Positions 51,542-64,000 of a DNA stretch of 64,000 nucleotides are shown piece after piece. Below the pieces are notes generated by a model, which worked only from the letters and a program-made list of their open reading frames with translations, had not been told where the DNA came from and made no database searches. This DNA is from Centroberyx gerrardi. Taxonomy: Eukaryota > Chordata > Actinopteri > Beryciformes > Berycidae. The position numbers were made by a program, and so were the translations under genes. The stretch is from the NCBI RefSeq assembly GCF_048128805.1, contig NC_136016.1, positions 6,522,501 to 6,586,500 on the forward strand. The letters are read 5' to 3'. Positions within the stretch are counted from its first letter, which is position 1. Every line of letters starts with the position of its first letter.

Positions 51542-54500
51542 TGTGCGCGCGTGTTCCTGCAACAGATTTGATTTTTGCTGTGTAGAATTAGAGGACACAC
51601 TTTTTTAAAATAGGTGCAATATAAAATACATTTTAAAAAACTCCCTTTTCTTTTACAATAGTTGAATTAAAAAGTCATAGATTTAGATTTACCCCATTAG
51701 GCCTTAAAGAACCAAAGCATATGCAAAAGACTGTTGTCTTTGAGTATGTCTTCTTCCACAAAACAAATAAATCGGGAGCGTGAAACACACCAGGAAATTT
51801 GGTGGCCCCACCTGTTGCATTTTCTTTTATTAAAATTTCTCCAACTTACCAACTTTACAAGCCAGCTTTGGAATGAGGGTAAATGTATAGTGAGTATGTA
51901 GATTTCTTGAGATATTCCACAGGCAAATTTTAGTTAAATTCTATACTTTAACACTTTTTTACTGGAGAGGAATGGTTTCTTTGATATCACACCAGAAAGC
52001 AAACAGTAAGGCCTTACCATCAATTGAATCTTTATAAAGTGGTTGCTAATCAGTTCATGTTTTTTTAAAGTATCCAAATAAATAAATGATCTAAGGATCA
52101 CATATTTCAGAAGCAAATAAAATGATTGTGACAAAGTTTACCTGCTCTTTTGCGGAAAATAGCCTTAAAATATAAACGTATTAAATATCTAGCTTATGTC
52201 CAATACTGTGCCTATAGTAAGTTTGGACACCTTTTATACAACGACATAACATAAAAATGCCTAAGCAAACTAATTCATATTTTTCAGTCTGTATGACCTA
52301 GTAATAACAACATTGATGACACGCTTAAATTTGATTGGATACATTTCACATTCAAATCTAGGTTAGGTCATGCGCTCATTTATGGGAATTGAAATTGCAG
52401 TTTGATTTAATGATTTCAATTGAATTATGTCACTTCTGTACTTCAATATTGTTGAGACAAACCTGTAAATACATTACTTTAGCTTATGCTCTGTACTCAG
52501 TAGTTTTCCATGTCCACTGTCCATCCAGTAATTTTTCACTGTTTATTCTGCTGTATCTTTTTCTGTCTATTCAGCCTACTCAGACAGACTAGTCCTATCT
52601 CTGTAAGCATATGCAATAATAAAACTTGAATGCTAAACAACACCAAACCACAGTGAGGCCAGCTCTTTTCCTGAGACAGTTAACTGAATGTTCTGGGAGC
52701 ATTAGAAAGGAAACGAAAAGGAAATAGTGTTCGGGAACACTTAGAAAAATAGTGCACTTAGAGAAAAGTACTCGAAGAACACTGGAACAGAATTAAATAG
52801 TGTTTGGGGAACATTCAGAGGTAAAAAAAAAAAAAGGATTGAGTCAAGTAGGAAGAAAAAAAATGGGTTGTAGGAACCGCAAGAACAATTATAAGGGCGG
52901 TGCTGAGTTGACATGTCCAGTAAAGTATATAAGTTTGATCATTATGGATAGGAAAGTATTGAGAAAGTGAAGAAATTGGTTCATATGACAAAATAGGATG
53001 GCCTCCTCACATTTCCTCCAAGCGGCAGTTTTGATAGATCTCATTAAGTCTTGTAAGAGAACACGTTCATAAAACCAAACATTCCTGTGGGAAGATGAGG
53101 CAAGGTGTGGGCAATTACAATCTCAAGTGGCCTCATTAAAAGATAACCCGTGAGACAAAAAACGAAAGCGAACTTTCCAGAAACAAAACGCTGAATAGGA
53201 ACAACAGGCAGGTTTTGAAGTGGTTCTCAGAAGAATCCAAGCTCACTCAGTGCCATAACTAGCTATCGCCCTGTAGCTTACTGACTCTGTTGAGCAAGGT
53301 CTCTTCACATGCATGTGTGGTGTAGCAGCAGCCGTCTGCGGTCTCTAAAAGTCCTGATCTTGTTCTAGGGTCCAGAGAGGCAGATATGTTACAACTGAAC
53401 ACCATTCAAAATATATGATGGTTCTGCTTACAGAGAAATTGGAGTTCCCTATACAGGCTATGCCATATATGATGATTTTTCTGTTGTTGAAAGTGCCTCC
53501 CTACCTGCCATGTGCTCGGCCCAGGTAGCTGAACTCTATGCCCTGATTCATGCCTGCTGCTTGGCTGAAGGTAAGACAGCAACCATTTATACTCACTCAA
53601 GGTTGTGTGCATGATTTCGGGCATACGGGCCCACATATTGATAAATACATGGGGATAGATGGGGATTTGGTGGGAAAATGAAAAGTATTACTGATAGGAC
53701 ATAATTCTCTCATCACTGCCACAGATTGTTTTTCTATGCTCCTGTCTATTAGGTCCAGTCACTCCATGTCAAATCACACACACATCACAATTCCTCTGGA
53801 AGACTTCCTGTGGTTAGACACCAATAAGACAAGTATTCCTGTAATATTATTTTATACAAATACAATTTGGTAAAATTAGCTAATGGTGCAATTCTCTGGA
53901 CATTTTTACAACTTCACTGACTCATTAATATTAATAAGAAAAGAAAAACAATTAGACACCAATGTACTGAAGTGTTGGGGTTTTCAATAAATCAAACAAA
54001 TATCTAATTAGCATGTAGTGTGGTTCATAGCATTTAAACCCACCAGAAACCATTAAACCTACACAATGCACCATTACAGAAACCACTAATAGACACCACA
54101 GCAAAACAATGCAGTGTGTTTGTAGGACATTTACCTAAAAGACCATTAGAGACCATGACTGTGAAACCACTGAAACTGATGTAACCTAATGGTTTGTTTG
54201 TTCTCCTGGAACTGATCCAGATCTTTTTTTTTTAAGGGAATAAGCCACACAAAGTTCATTGTAAACCAGTAGAAATATTCAGTCCATAATGCTGAAAACC
54301 CCTAAACCCAATGTGAACCAATCCTAATTTTAACCATAATACTGAATATGTGCTGGAGTTGAAGCTACCTGCAACCTACATGGTGGGCCAGTATAGCAGA
54401 AACAGCGGCACATAGTGGTCCGAACCAGGTACTAAGATGAACAACTTCAATGACTCATTCATTTGGACAAGGGAAAATAACATTCACCATATTCACTGAG

Positions 54501-55330
54501 AATACATTAAATATGATGAAGAAGCAATACTCCAAGGCCCAGCTTCATAGTACTTGTCAAACATATAGAAATGAAGTTGTACAGTGGCCACTGGAGTGGG
54601 ATTGGCTTGAGTTTTGGGGAGACTGTGGGTGGATTGTTACCATTTATGTGGATTCCTCATGTCTTTAGCATTATTAGGAAGAAGTTTAGTATGAGTCGGA
54701 TGTTGGGTACTATATTTACAGAATATTATATGAATATTACAAGATTTTGGGTGCAGTCAACTTGTTTAATTTCTCACTAATCAAATGATGTTTCTACAAA
54801 ATAATGTTGCAGGTCTGCTAACCTTGGCCAGTTTCAGAAGAATCTGAGAGGGTGGTTGTCAAAATTCAAAACATCTGTGTGATCTGACATGGTATGACCC
54901 TCCAGATGCAGCTTTTTGTTTAGCAGTACATTCTAGCTCCTTTGCCTTCAGCAATGGGATTGTGGTAGTCAGCATCACTGTGTCGGCTGCCAAGGAAACA
55001 AAGAAGTAAGTAAATAACCACTGGCTGGCTCCAGATCTAGTCCAGTGGTTCTCATCTGCACGTGAACAGGCAAATGGGGAGAGAACAGAAATGGACAAAT
55101 AAGAGTTCTTTTAGAGAGAGACAGAGAAATATGTGTGCTTTTAAGTGTGGTCTGAAGTAAAAGACAATTAAGTAGTCAATAAGGTTAAGACAGCAGGGAG
55201 AGGTAGCATATCATATCATGACTGACAGACATACAGACAAATTGATCTTGCACATGTCACATGTCAATATTTCGTCTCAAATTGCTCCGACGCTTATTCC
55301 TAATTTCCCCATGACACTTGGACGCAGCAT
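50348..55330. other. intergenic interval between divergent pkd1 and asb3, no gene seen
   Basis: About 5 kb that must hold the pkd1 promoter and 5'UTR exon(s) and the asb3 promoter. I see a CA run at 50593-50619, a TG run at 51493-51540 and generally AT-rich sequence from 51600 on. A GTTTGGACACC-type phrase near 52225 hints at a decayed transposon end but is too weak to call. Neither strand shows leucine-rich-repeat or WSC motifs that could supply the missing polycystin-1 N-terminus. Confidence 0.65.
51493..51540. repeat. (TG)n microsatellite
   Basis: Perfect TG run in the pkd1-asb3 interval. A second dinucleotide run, (CA)n, is at 50593-50619. Confidence 0.95.
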
Positions 55331-55437
55331 GGCATTCTGCAGTGGGCGGGGCTTACTTTTCGACCAATCGTAGCAGCCATATCTATCTGTTTACGGAAGA
55401 AAGCTGAACTACATCACTGACTGCACACTGTTCGGGT
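55330..55437 (+). promoter_or_regulatory. asb3: asb3 promoter and untranslated first exon (proposed)
   Basis: GGGCGGGGC at about 55345 (GC box) and GACCAATCG at about 55359 (CCAAT box) precede a short exon ending near 55437 at TTCGG|GTAATT, which could join the acceptor at 55999. This is a TATA-less housekeeping-type layout. The start site is inferred. Confidence 0.5.
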
Positions 55438-56017
55438 AATTAAGCCCTAGCTATTATGCGAGTTGAACAAACTGATTCATAGTTCCACCTTTAGCAAAAT
55501 GCATTCAGTGTGTAAAATAATATGGAATTTCCAAAGTACAGTCAACTGTGATTAGCTAGCGAGGTAGCGAAGTCTGTCGTTACCGTTAGCCAGTAGTTAG
55601 CTTGGTGGCTAGCTCTGATTTTCTCCTGGTCAAGCTCGTTAGTGACTGAAGTTGTGTCCTTTTTGCTATGGGTTATGCGATAAGTGGTGTAACTATTCAT
55701 TAATACAATTAACAGTCAGTAAGTAAGTAAGTCACTAACGTAAAAAAGGTAGCATTGAGTCCCAAATTGCCTCCTTTAGGGTGCTTACTAACATCACTTT
55801 AAATTACATATCTTACCGAACCTTGGATTTTACAGGCAGGGCAGGGAAATCATTAGATCTAGCATAAATGAAAGGAAGATCACAGCAACAATGCCATTAT
55901 CAACGATGGCAGTGTATGCTTGTTTGATACTTTACAGTGAATCTATGGCTCCATCATCAGCCTGTTTCTTCACTCCACCATCTCTCCCTGTCGTTACAGG
56001 TGGGTCAGGCACAGAGG

Positions 56018-58876
56018 ATGGACTTCACAGAGTGCTACAGGGACACTGTGTCCAGTGTTGCTGCTGCAGCTCGTTCAGGCTGCAGAGAGCGGGTCAGGAA
56101 GCTGATCCACAGAGGCTGCAGTGTGGACAGCAGAGACAACCGTGGCTGGAACGCCCTGCACGAGGCTGCAGCCGCTGGCAGCAAGGAGTGTGTGCGAGAA
56201 ATCTTGTCTGCCGCCGGTAAGCCAGGGTCCAAAACAACACAGGGTTATAGTTCTGTTTGATTTCTGTTTGTCAAAGATTACATGGCTGAAAAGATTCCCC
56301 TCATTATTGTCCTTCAAATATCTCATTGCTCATCTCATGATAAACCACAGCCCGCTCCCACAGTGACATTTATCATTGCTCATTTCCAAGATGGCTCTCA
56401 ATTAAAGTCTCAAGTCGATTAAGTTTCATCCGTTTTCCTACTTTCCCAATTATCCATCACACCTAAACACAACCTTTGCTCTCCCTTTCCCCTATCTGTC
56501 TGTAAGCAGCAGACTCGTCCCGTGGCTGCCGTGCCTATGTGGACTCTCTGACACACGAGGGGGAGTCTGCATGTTACCTGGCAGCGCAGCGGGGACACCT
56601 GGCAGTGATCCGACTCCTCCTGAAAGCACACGCCAACATCAACCAGCCGACCAATGACCTCTCCTGTCCTCTCTATGCAGGTATGGATAATAATAACACC
56701 CATTATCCTAATAGGCACAATTCTGTCTGTATTATTCATCAATTACTGCTAATTATGTGTAAACAGCTGTAGATGGTGGGCACAAGGAGATTGTGGAATT
56801 GCTGGTCAGTAAAGGGGCAGAGGTCAACGGAACACACACTGCATCCTGCTGGACCTGCCTTCATCAAGCTGTGTATAAGGTAATAACTGAACACACACAC
56901 ACGCACGCACGCACACACACATGCACACACACACACACACAACTCTGTCAAGTGCATCCTACCTAGTAAAACACACTTATTCTTTTACTCCCTAAGGGTC
57001 ACAGTGACATTGTGCGCATATTGGTTACTGTGTGCCACCTGGAGGCACTTGACGACCACAAGATCACCCCTCTCTTTGTGGCTGCACAGTATGGGCAGCA
57101 GGACTGCCTGAAAATCCTTGTTGATGCTGGTAAACAGCTGCTTTTCCGTATACCTTTGTGTGTGTATGTTTGTAGCTTTAGTATGACTATGTGTCTTTCT
57201 GTTGATTACTGTAGTAGTTGCTATTTAATGTTGATTAGAGGACTCATAAATAAACAAATAACCTAAAATAAAATATATAATGAATTGTGTTTGATTTGGT
57301 TTCCATTGCAGGTGCCAGTGTGAACGCCCAGGCAGCTGACTTGGCCACACCACTGATGATCGCCTCTCAGGAGGGCCATGAGGGTTGTGTGGATGTTCTG
57401 TTGGACCACAGGGCAAACCCTAACCTGGCCTGTAGCCGTGACTGGCCACAGCTCCCCATTCATGCTGCTGCTGAGTTCGGCCATAGCGGGTACTGATCCA
57501 TAAGTCGTCTGTCAATGACTTACTATAGGCTGCAACTAGAACTTTGTTTATCCAAATCTCCCAGACCGACGTGTCATGAGATAAGCGTATCGTCCCATCC
57601 CTACTTGTTAGGAAGAGCTCTATACAGATGTGCTTATTTTTCATTTTACCATGCAATTCTGTCTGTCCAGTATCCTCAAGAGGCTGATAGCTGTTACGGA
57701 TCGTGTGTGTGACCGCGGCGACGGCATGGTGAGTCCGCTCTATGCGGCTGTGAGGACACAGAGCAAGAGTGTCAAGCTGCTCTTGAGGGAAGGTTACAGC
57801 CCCGATGCCCAGGACTGCACACACATCCTGGGCCTGCGTTCACCGCTCTCCTTCGCCTTGTGTCTTACATCTGATGAACCATACAGGTTGGTAAACAAAC
57901 TCCTGTAACCGTCCCACACGCTCCAAGCACATACGCAAACAAAAACACACCAGTTTGCCCCTAACTCGGATTAAAATCTCTTTCAGTGAATCAGTGAGGT
58001 TGCTGGTAGCCGCAGGAGCAAGTTTGAGTGAGGAGGATTGGACGTATGCCTTGGCCACTGACAAAACAGATCTGCTACAGCTTGTACTTCAGCACAGGTG
58101 GATCCCACGACCTGAGAATTCGAGCAGGACCCTTTCTGTGCCAAGTCCGTTGAGGAGCACTGCGTTAAAGCTGCAGGAACTGAGGGAGCTGGTGTGCGTG
58201 GCACTCAGTCAGGTGCATTTCGCCGCCTGCTGGCTGCCCCTGCTTCTGAAGGCAGGACTTGAACCTTCTTTGCTGCTGCAGCCCAACGTGTGAGTCTCTC
58301 TCTCTCGCTGTCTCACTCTCTGGTGAATTATCAGTTGTACATAATTGATCAGTGTTTCTCTTTGCTCCTGCCAAAATGCTTTTTAGGGTGGAGGCGGCAG
58401 ACAGTGGGGTGTTGAATTACCTGCTGGGGTTTGTAAACTGGTCAATTCTGTCTACCCCCCTAAAACATATTCTGGACCGAAGACTGGAGGAGAAGACCTG
58501 GGCACCGTGTCCAAATTTTGGTACAGTGATGAAACATACGGTGCAGATTGATGAGGTCTACTTATATTAATCTGTAGTAAATTCATAATCATGACTGTTT
58601 TCACCCTCTCTCTTTCTCTTTCTCCCTCTCTTCCTCCCTTTAGAATGTGTTCCCTGTCTTTCCCACCTCTGCAGACTGCAGGTGAGGGCGGTATTGGGAT
58701 CGGATGTACTGATGAGGACCGATGTAGTCCAGCAGCTTCCTGTGCCTTCCCCACTACATGGCTACCTCCAATTCGCCAATATCCAACAAGCTTCCTACGC
58801 ACACTCACCGCCACCACCGGTGTCAGATCGAATAGAAGGATACCGCAGCACACACAAACACAGACATGTTCTATAA
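56018..58876 (+). CDS. asb3: asb3, ankyrin-repeat and SOCS-box protein 3, complete
   Basis: Nine coding exons: 56018-56216, 56510-56680, 56767-56879, 56997-57129, 57312-57489, 57671-57886, 57987-58289, 58387-58520, 58644-58876. Phases close exactly to 559 residues (human about 518). The N-terminus [10 protein letters not shown] with [23 protein letters not shown] matches ASB3. Ankyrin repeats fill residues about 15-420 ([109 protein letters not shown]). The SOCS box is near the end ([20 protein letters not shown], then [12 protein letters not shown]). Known role: the SOCS box recruits Elongin B/C and Cullin-5 and the ankyrins bind ubiquitination substrates. The ATG at 56018 follows an acceptor at 55999 and matches the family start. 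The last ~35 residues after the SOCS box (ending HKHRHVL) are an extra tail. Confidence 0.95.
56883..56941. repeat. compound CA/CG-interrupted microsatellite in asb3 intron
   Basis: A CA-rich run with GCACGC interruptions takes up half of the 117-bp intron between 56879 and 56997. Confidence 0.85.
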
Positions 58877-59077
58877 ACACACACCTAAGAGATGCCCTTA
58901 TTGTTGTGTTCCTGCTTCTCACATTTGCATAATGTAAAATGTCCATGCTATATGCATTCACTTTTTTCATGAAACCTGTTTTATTTATGATCATACAATT
59001 TGAGTTGGATCCAGTTCAAGTTCTGTGTTTGTTATATTTGTTGTAGAATAATACTGCTCCGTTAGTGATAATTGGAC

Positions 59078-59083
59078 AATAAA
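59078..59083 (+). terminator. asb3: asb3 polyadenylation signal
   Basis: AATAAA about 200 bp after the asb3 stop codon at 58876, with downstream T/GT-rich sequence. Confidence 0.65.
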
Positions 59084-59094
59084 AGACAGTTGGT

Positions 59095-59315
59095 TACTTT
59101 CTGATTGGTGCAAAGCGTTGTCATTTACACGTAAGCCAGATCTGATTGGTCAGCGTCACATTTTCTGGGACCTGCGTTTGACAGGCGGAAGTAGCGACGA
59201 GAAAAATAAGGACCTCGGGTCTGGTTTACTGACACTAAATAACAGCTCAAAGCTGAAATGCAAGGCCGTTAAATCAGAAAAATCGCGGAAAGACATGCCT
59301 TAATGTATTTCATAC
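59095..59315 (+). promoter_or_regulatory. abca5: abca5 promoter and untranslated first exon (proposed)
   Basis: Two inverted CCAAT boxes (GATTGGTG at about 59103 and GATTGGTC at about 59143) precede a sequence ending at CATAC|GTGAGT, a strong donor after 59315. It would join the acceptor GCAG before 60345. The predicted promoter starts within about 20-60 bp of the asb3 polyadenylation signal. The start site is inferred. Confidence 0.5.
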
Positions 59316-60004
59316 GTGAGTATGTTAAATGTTTACTTCTCTTTCAAAGCGTATGTGAATTGTTGTAAGGATATCGGCTGTGTTGGCTCTAGCTTGCTAG
59401 CTTGTGTTGTTGCGTACAGTCAGTGTTGCCAAAGCGCCCTAGCTCACAAGAAGCCAGCGTCAAATTCCTGTCGGTCAACATTGACATACAGTTTCACGTT
59501 TCTAGCTACCGTATCTTCCTAATTCCCAGTGTGTGAAGGCGTCGAATGGCCACGCGCCTCGAATTAACACAATTAAATTGATAGCATACAGAAATGTTAG
59601 CCTTGCCAACACCGCACACATCAGGTTAGTTGGTTCGCTAACATTAGCTAGCGGCACTCGATATTCAGGATACATGTTGACTTGACAGGCTGATTTTGCT
59701 GGCGATACACCTTATTAAAAGCCACTGTGGTAGTGCAGTCGTCTCCTCAGATAACTTGCCTAGCTGCAGTAGGCACAGCATCAGTATGCTGCACTGAAAC
59801 AGCTGATGGCACACTGGTAAGATGGGTAAAGCCATCTTAAAGTCAAGCTAACGTTACACTCAGTGATGTAGTGAACTGTACATCCACCTTATACCACGCT
59901 GACCCACCTTTTTATTTGTGGAATAGGCTTCATTCACCTTTTTAGGCTGACATTAATATTTATTAAGTAAATTCATAGTATACATCATAGTAAGTAGAAT
60001 CCAG

Positions 60005-60190
60005 CTGGTGGAAGTTATGTAATGATAGGGTCTTTGTATGGAAAAAGAATAAATTAATGCTTTTATGAAAATGTAATGGATGTTTGGTTTTATTGGTGGT
60101 TTTATTGGTGGTTGTTCACCTGATGATGATCACTGACTGGAGTTCATAGTTTACCTACCTTTTGGTTTACCACTGCATCCCTGGTTACAT
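60005..60190 (+). repeat. dispersed repeat, copy 2
   Basis: Partner of the element at 34385-34560. It lies in the proposed abca5 first intron and includes a local duplication of TTTTATTGGTGG at about 60086-60110. Confidence 0.55.
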
Positions 60191-60391
60191 TTCTGTGTAG
60201 GAAAAAAAATCTTATCTTATTTTCTTAAATTATGGCAGTGTGTTCATTATTTTATTAGGCATATCGTTGCAGCCACTTACATTGATATTTTGTAATGTCC
60301 AGGGAGGAAGTTGTTAATTTCTTTGGCATTTCTTTGACTTGCAGCTGAGCCCAACATTAGGGAGACGACTTCTCGTCCGTACGTCATTCAA

Positions 60392-63300
60392 ATGAGGCAT
60401 GCTGGAAGTATGCAGCCCTTATATAGAAGAGACGCTGGAGTCTGGCACCAAACAAGAAGTCTTCTCTACAAGAACCTACTCATCAAATGGAGGACCAAGC
60501 AACAGAGTCTGCAGGTGCTTGGTTTTCAGCAGATTGATTTGAATATATTTCTATGCAAGCTATTTCTACTGTGCTCAGACTTATCTAACCCAAGTCTACC
60601 ATCCTGCTGTTGCATTTGTCAATTGCCCTCGTGGCCCACACCTTATCTTGCAACCAAGACAATAACCAGAATATCTAATGTAGTTTGAAATATGCAGCAG
60701 CAGGCCACATTGTACAAAGTAAGTGAAAATGAGCTAGGCAAAGTCTGGATTATGGCTTATGCAGCTGTAAAATTCACAGCTTAATGAAGGCAAAGTATTA
60801 ATAATTTCTCTGAGAGCGCTGTCTCTGTGGTTATTCCAGGGATTCTGCTAAGTGAGCCTTTTAACTTTGTCATGTTATCACGACCATGTGACACGGGTCT
60901 GTGGACGTGTGGCCGCTGCAGTGGGGCAAAAAAACAAACAAACCAAATCGGAACCCTTTCTCCTCGGTAGAGCACGCCCCAACTTCTACACTTTTGATTT
61001 TGGAATTGAATAAATGATACCGCTTTCGCCTCTTCCCTCTCTCTCTTTTCCCCTTTTCGTCTTTGTAGGACCATGCATTTTTCATTTGGATTTAAGTTGC
61101 ACTAATGCATTTTTAATGTGTCTCTCTGTTTCATCTTTTCTTCCTGGGGGTAGCATTTGGGGGCCTCCTGGAATTAAACTGCTGTTAACGAAGCGGCAGC
61201 GCAGAATAGCGAATAATAGCACTTGTTTTCCTACCTACCAGAGATTCCAACGTTTGTCATTGGCTGTCTTAGCCTGGCATAACCCTCTCAGAGGTTATTA
61301 AATAGAAATCATATTAATCGTGTTACGCAATGTTTTGTGGCTTGCGCAACTCGGAGCCTTGCTGGTTTGACAGTAAAGCAATTGATTTGTGTCAGAGGAC
61401 AAACAAAGTGTTTACCAAATGAGTTTTTTGTTCTGTTGTGTACATGACTAATCCCTGGTGACCCAAATCTCTGGAGGCCTAGATCTTTGCTTTCTAGTGT
61501 TAGTCCCCTAGGACGATTTTTGTACACAGTGTGATTATACCTGATCCACTTTAGGCAGTGGAACTGAGTCAGCCACAAGCCCTGAAACATCTCTTGATCT
61601 ATAGCCATTTGAAAGACGTGCTGGCTGTGAGTTCAGGTCTTGACGTGCCAGTGCCTCCCAATTTAGCGTTTCAATTTCCTCTGTGTCACTCAAGGTGAAG
61701 CTGTAGCATCATGTTTATAGAGAGGGAGAGCAGCTCTTGTCATTTGTCATGGGGCTGGATGGGGAGGTGGAGGTGGAGCCCTTGAACACAGGCAATATTA
61801 GAAGTTTGTTGGTGGGAAATAAAATGCAGGCACCATAGTTTGCAGCATATTCTCCTCTAATTCAGAGCACCTCAGCAGTGGTTCTTAAATAAACCCTGCT
61901 TCATTGGCTGCTTCCCAAGAGCCTATGCCAAAGCTCCGCCATGCACTTCACCTGAGTAGATTTAGTTTGTTTTAGTTACACTGTGATAAAAGATAGAAGA
62001 CGTTTTTTTTGTGAAATATAACATTTCTAGCCTAGAATAGAACTTTTGAACACTAGAACACTATGGCAAACTTTGTCTCCTGTATCCTCATATGAGCTGT
62101 GTGTTGTGATTGTGTGTCTGTGCAGGAGTTGATCCTCCCTCTGCTTCTGCTGGGCCTCCTGATCCTCATCAGCACCCTGAACCCTCACGTTTATTACGGA
62201 GGCATCAGCACCATGGAGCTGGATCGCGACTACTACCACTTCCTCAAGGGCCTGGGCTACACACCCATCACCAACATCACCAACCACATTATGGAGGAGG
62301 TGGCCCAGGAGATGCGTGAGTACCCATGTCCAGAACCCACCAACGATTATCACTCTTAAGACACCCCTCTGTCATCCTTGACTAGCGTTGATCTGCAGCA
62401 GTTAGACTGGTGTTAAAGAGACGTAGCTGTCACTGCTCACTGTCTGACTCATGCCTATCAAATATAATCTGTACATACGTGTCAAAGGACAGAAAACCAT
62501 TTGTTATTTACCTGCTTGCACAAAGGTTGGACTTTGTTGATGCTGCCGGAGGTGGAAATCAGAAGGTCAAGTGGCTGGTTTTTGCAGCTTTTATCCTCCT
62601 CCTTGTGTTTTCAGACATGCAGGATCGTCTGGAGATGTTTTCCAGCGAGGAGGACCTGGAGAACGCCAGTCTGTATGAGCCCTCAGGCTATGTTGGTGTG
62701 GTGTTCATGGACAGCTCTGCCACTTCCTACAGACTACGCTTCCCATACAACCAACTGCCCCTACCTAGCGATTACACAGAATCTATTGGTAAAAAGTGCC
62801 CCTTTATGTATTTATTTTATACTGTATATTTGTGGCTGATTCATGAATACTTATGAGATTAAATTGATACATTTTAGATGTCATGCACAGAGATTTACAC
62901 AAATGTCAGCAAGATTATCACTTGAGTAATGAAGTTTAAAGTGTTTGTTATTTGTATCAGGCAGTGGGAAGTTGAACAGACTATATGGTTGTTGTCATTG
63001 TGGTTGTCCTCCCCCAGCCAACTGCTTTGCCAGCTCAGTGAACTGCAGAGCAGCCAATTACTGGTTTTCTGGCTTCATCCGCCTCCAGTCTCTTATCGAT
63101 GCGGCCATCATCCAGGTGAGACGGGCCAAAGATCAGCAAAAGGCTCTCCAGGGGGAACCCACTCCATCCTACAGAGGGGTTGATGCACTAGGTCTATTGT
63201 CTATTGTTCAGGATCAGTTAGTTACACAAGAAGGAAAATGTGTATGATGTTGATTTAAATATAAACATTTTTCTACCAACAAAAGTATGGGAAATGAATT

Positions 63301-64000
63301 GGATAATTTCCAGGTCTTGAAAAGGTTGAGGAATTGCATGAAAGTATTGACCCAATATGCAGTGTTTTGAGATGTTATGGTCAGGGTGAAGTATGGAATT
63401 TTAAATGTGTATGAACTTTTTGAATTATCAAGGGCAAATTAAAGGAAGGACATAATTTGTTTAGCTTTGAGTAGGGTGTGATACCCGCAGCTTCAGCATA
63501 TCCATCTCCTGTGCGCAGATGCAGACTAAGCGTTCGGTGTGGAGCGAGATGGACCCGAAGGTGGTGATGATGGGCCAGCCGGGCTCTGTGGAGGTGCAGA
63601 AGTTCCCTCACGCCCTCATTTCCATCTACCTGGTTCTCGCCTTCACGCCCTTCGTCACCTTCCTCATTGTCAACGTGGCGGCCGAGAAGGAGCACCGCCT
63701 CAAAGACACCATGAGCATGATGGGGCTGTACGACACCGCCTTCTGGTGAGGAAGAGAGATTCAGTCGCTGTAGTTTCAGACACTTGCTTGTGTTTTGTTT
63801 AAATGAAAAGAATATGTAAGAACCTGCTGTGTGTGTTTGTTTGTGTACACGCCTACATTGGTGTGTTCCACAACAGGTTGTCGTGGGGCCTCCTCTACGC
63901 TGCTCTGGTGACCACCATGTCCATCCTGATGTCCATCATTGCCACGTACACTGCCCTCTTCCCCAACAGTGACTTTTTTGTCGTCTTCTTCCTCATCTTC
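60392..64000 (+). CDS. abca5: abca5, ABC transporter A5, 5' part only
   Basis: Coding exons are 60392-60514, 62126-62315, 62615-62788, 63018-63115, 63519-63745 and 63877 to the window end, giving 312 codons of about 1640 expected. The start GVWHQTRSLLYKNLLIKWRT followed by LILPLLLLGLLILIS matches human ABCA5 (GVWRQTRTLLLKNYLIKCRT). ABCA3 and other subfamily members differ here. First transmembrane helix: residues about 42-60. The luminal domain that follows has GYTPITNITNHIM, GYVGVVFMDSSATSY, ANYWFSGFIRLQSLIDAAII, and then helices ISIYLVLAFTPFVTFLIVNV and LLYAALVTTMSILMSIIATY, with the intervening family motif AEKEHRLKDTMSMMGLYDTAFW. ABCA5 is a lysosomal/endosomal lipid transporter linked to cholesterol handling. 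Both nucleotide-binding domains lie right of the window. Two in-frame ATGs (60392, 60410) are possible starts. Confidence 0.93.
60515..62125 (+). other. abca5: abca5 intron after first coding exon, no gene seen
   Basis: A 1.6-kb intron without recognisable coding exons, tRNA-like or strong repeat signatures. Minor polypyrimidine stretches occur at about 61020-61060. Confidence 0.6.

Noticed and set aside
52195-52330. Possible Tc1/mariner end (AGTTTGGACACC)
   Set aside because: Only a short phrase matches; no inverted partner or transposase remnant was seen.

Overview
This window is vertebrate nuclear DNA, almost certainly from a teleost fish. The genes are split into short exons with consensus GT-AG junctions. 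Introns are compact and full of CA/TG microsatellites, tRNA-derived SINE relics and small terminal-inverted-repeat elements of the kind common in fish. An intact gastric pepsinogen suggests a fish with an acid-secreting stomach, probably a spiny-rayed fish and not a cyprinid; this is inference. I rebuilt exons by hand from translated similarity, splice sites and reading phase. Phase closes exactly in every gene except one, and that exception is reported.

Layout, left to right. (1) 2094-17749, minus: spata20, a thioredoxin-fold protein with a six-hairpin toroid; its last exons lie left of position 1. (2) 18225-21103, minus: a plcxd1-like PI-PLC X-domain gene with a one-base frame break in one exon. 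(3) 22475-25168, minus: an intact nine-coding-exon pepsinogen of 378 residues, with a TATA promoter and a 5'UTR intron. (4) 26389-50324, minus: a complete polycystin-1 gene of 42 coding exons and 4208 residues. It runs signal peptide, C-type lectin, LDL-A-like cysteines, PKD repeats, REJ, GAIN/GPS, TM1, PLAT, polycystin channel and C-terminal coiled coil, but has no LRR/WSC head. (5) 50348-about 55330: a 5 kb interval between divergent genes in which I see no gene. (6) 56018-58876, plus: asb3, an ankyrin/SOCS-box substrate receptor, complete at 559 residues. (7) 60392 to the right edge, plus: abca5, first 312 codons only.

The genes do not form one pathway. Neighbours come from several human chromosomes (SPATA20 and ABCA5 on 17, PKD1 on 16, ASB3 on 2, PLCXD1 on X/Y), so this is a fish-specific arrangement.

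I found no undescribed molecular system. The most interesting observations are structural: degenerate copies of a spata20 exon end next to the real exon; the headless polycystin-1; a pkd1 exon bracketed by complementary TG and CA tracts beside a perfect 24-bp hairpin; another pkd1 exon between two copies of one repeat; and the broken plcxd1 frame.
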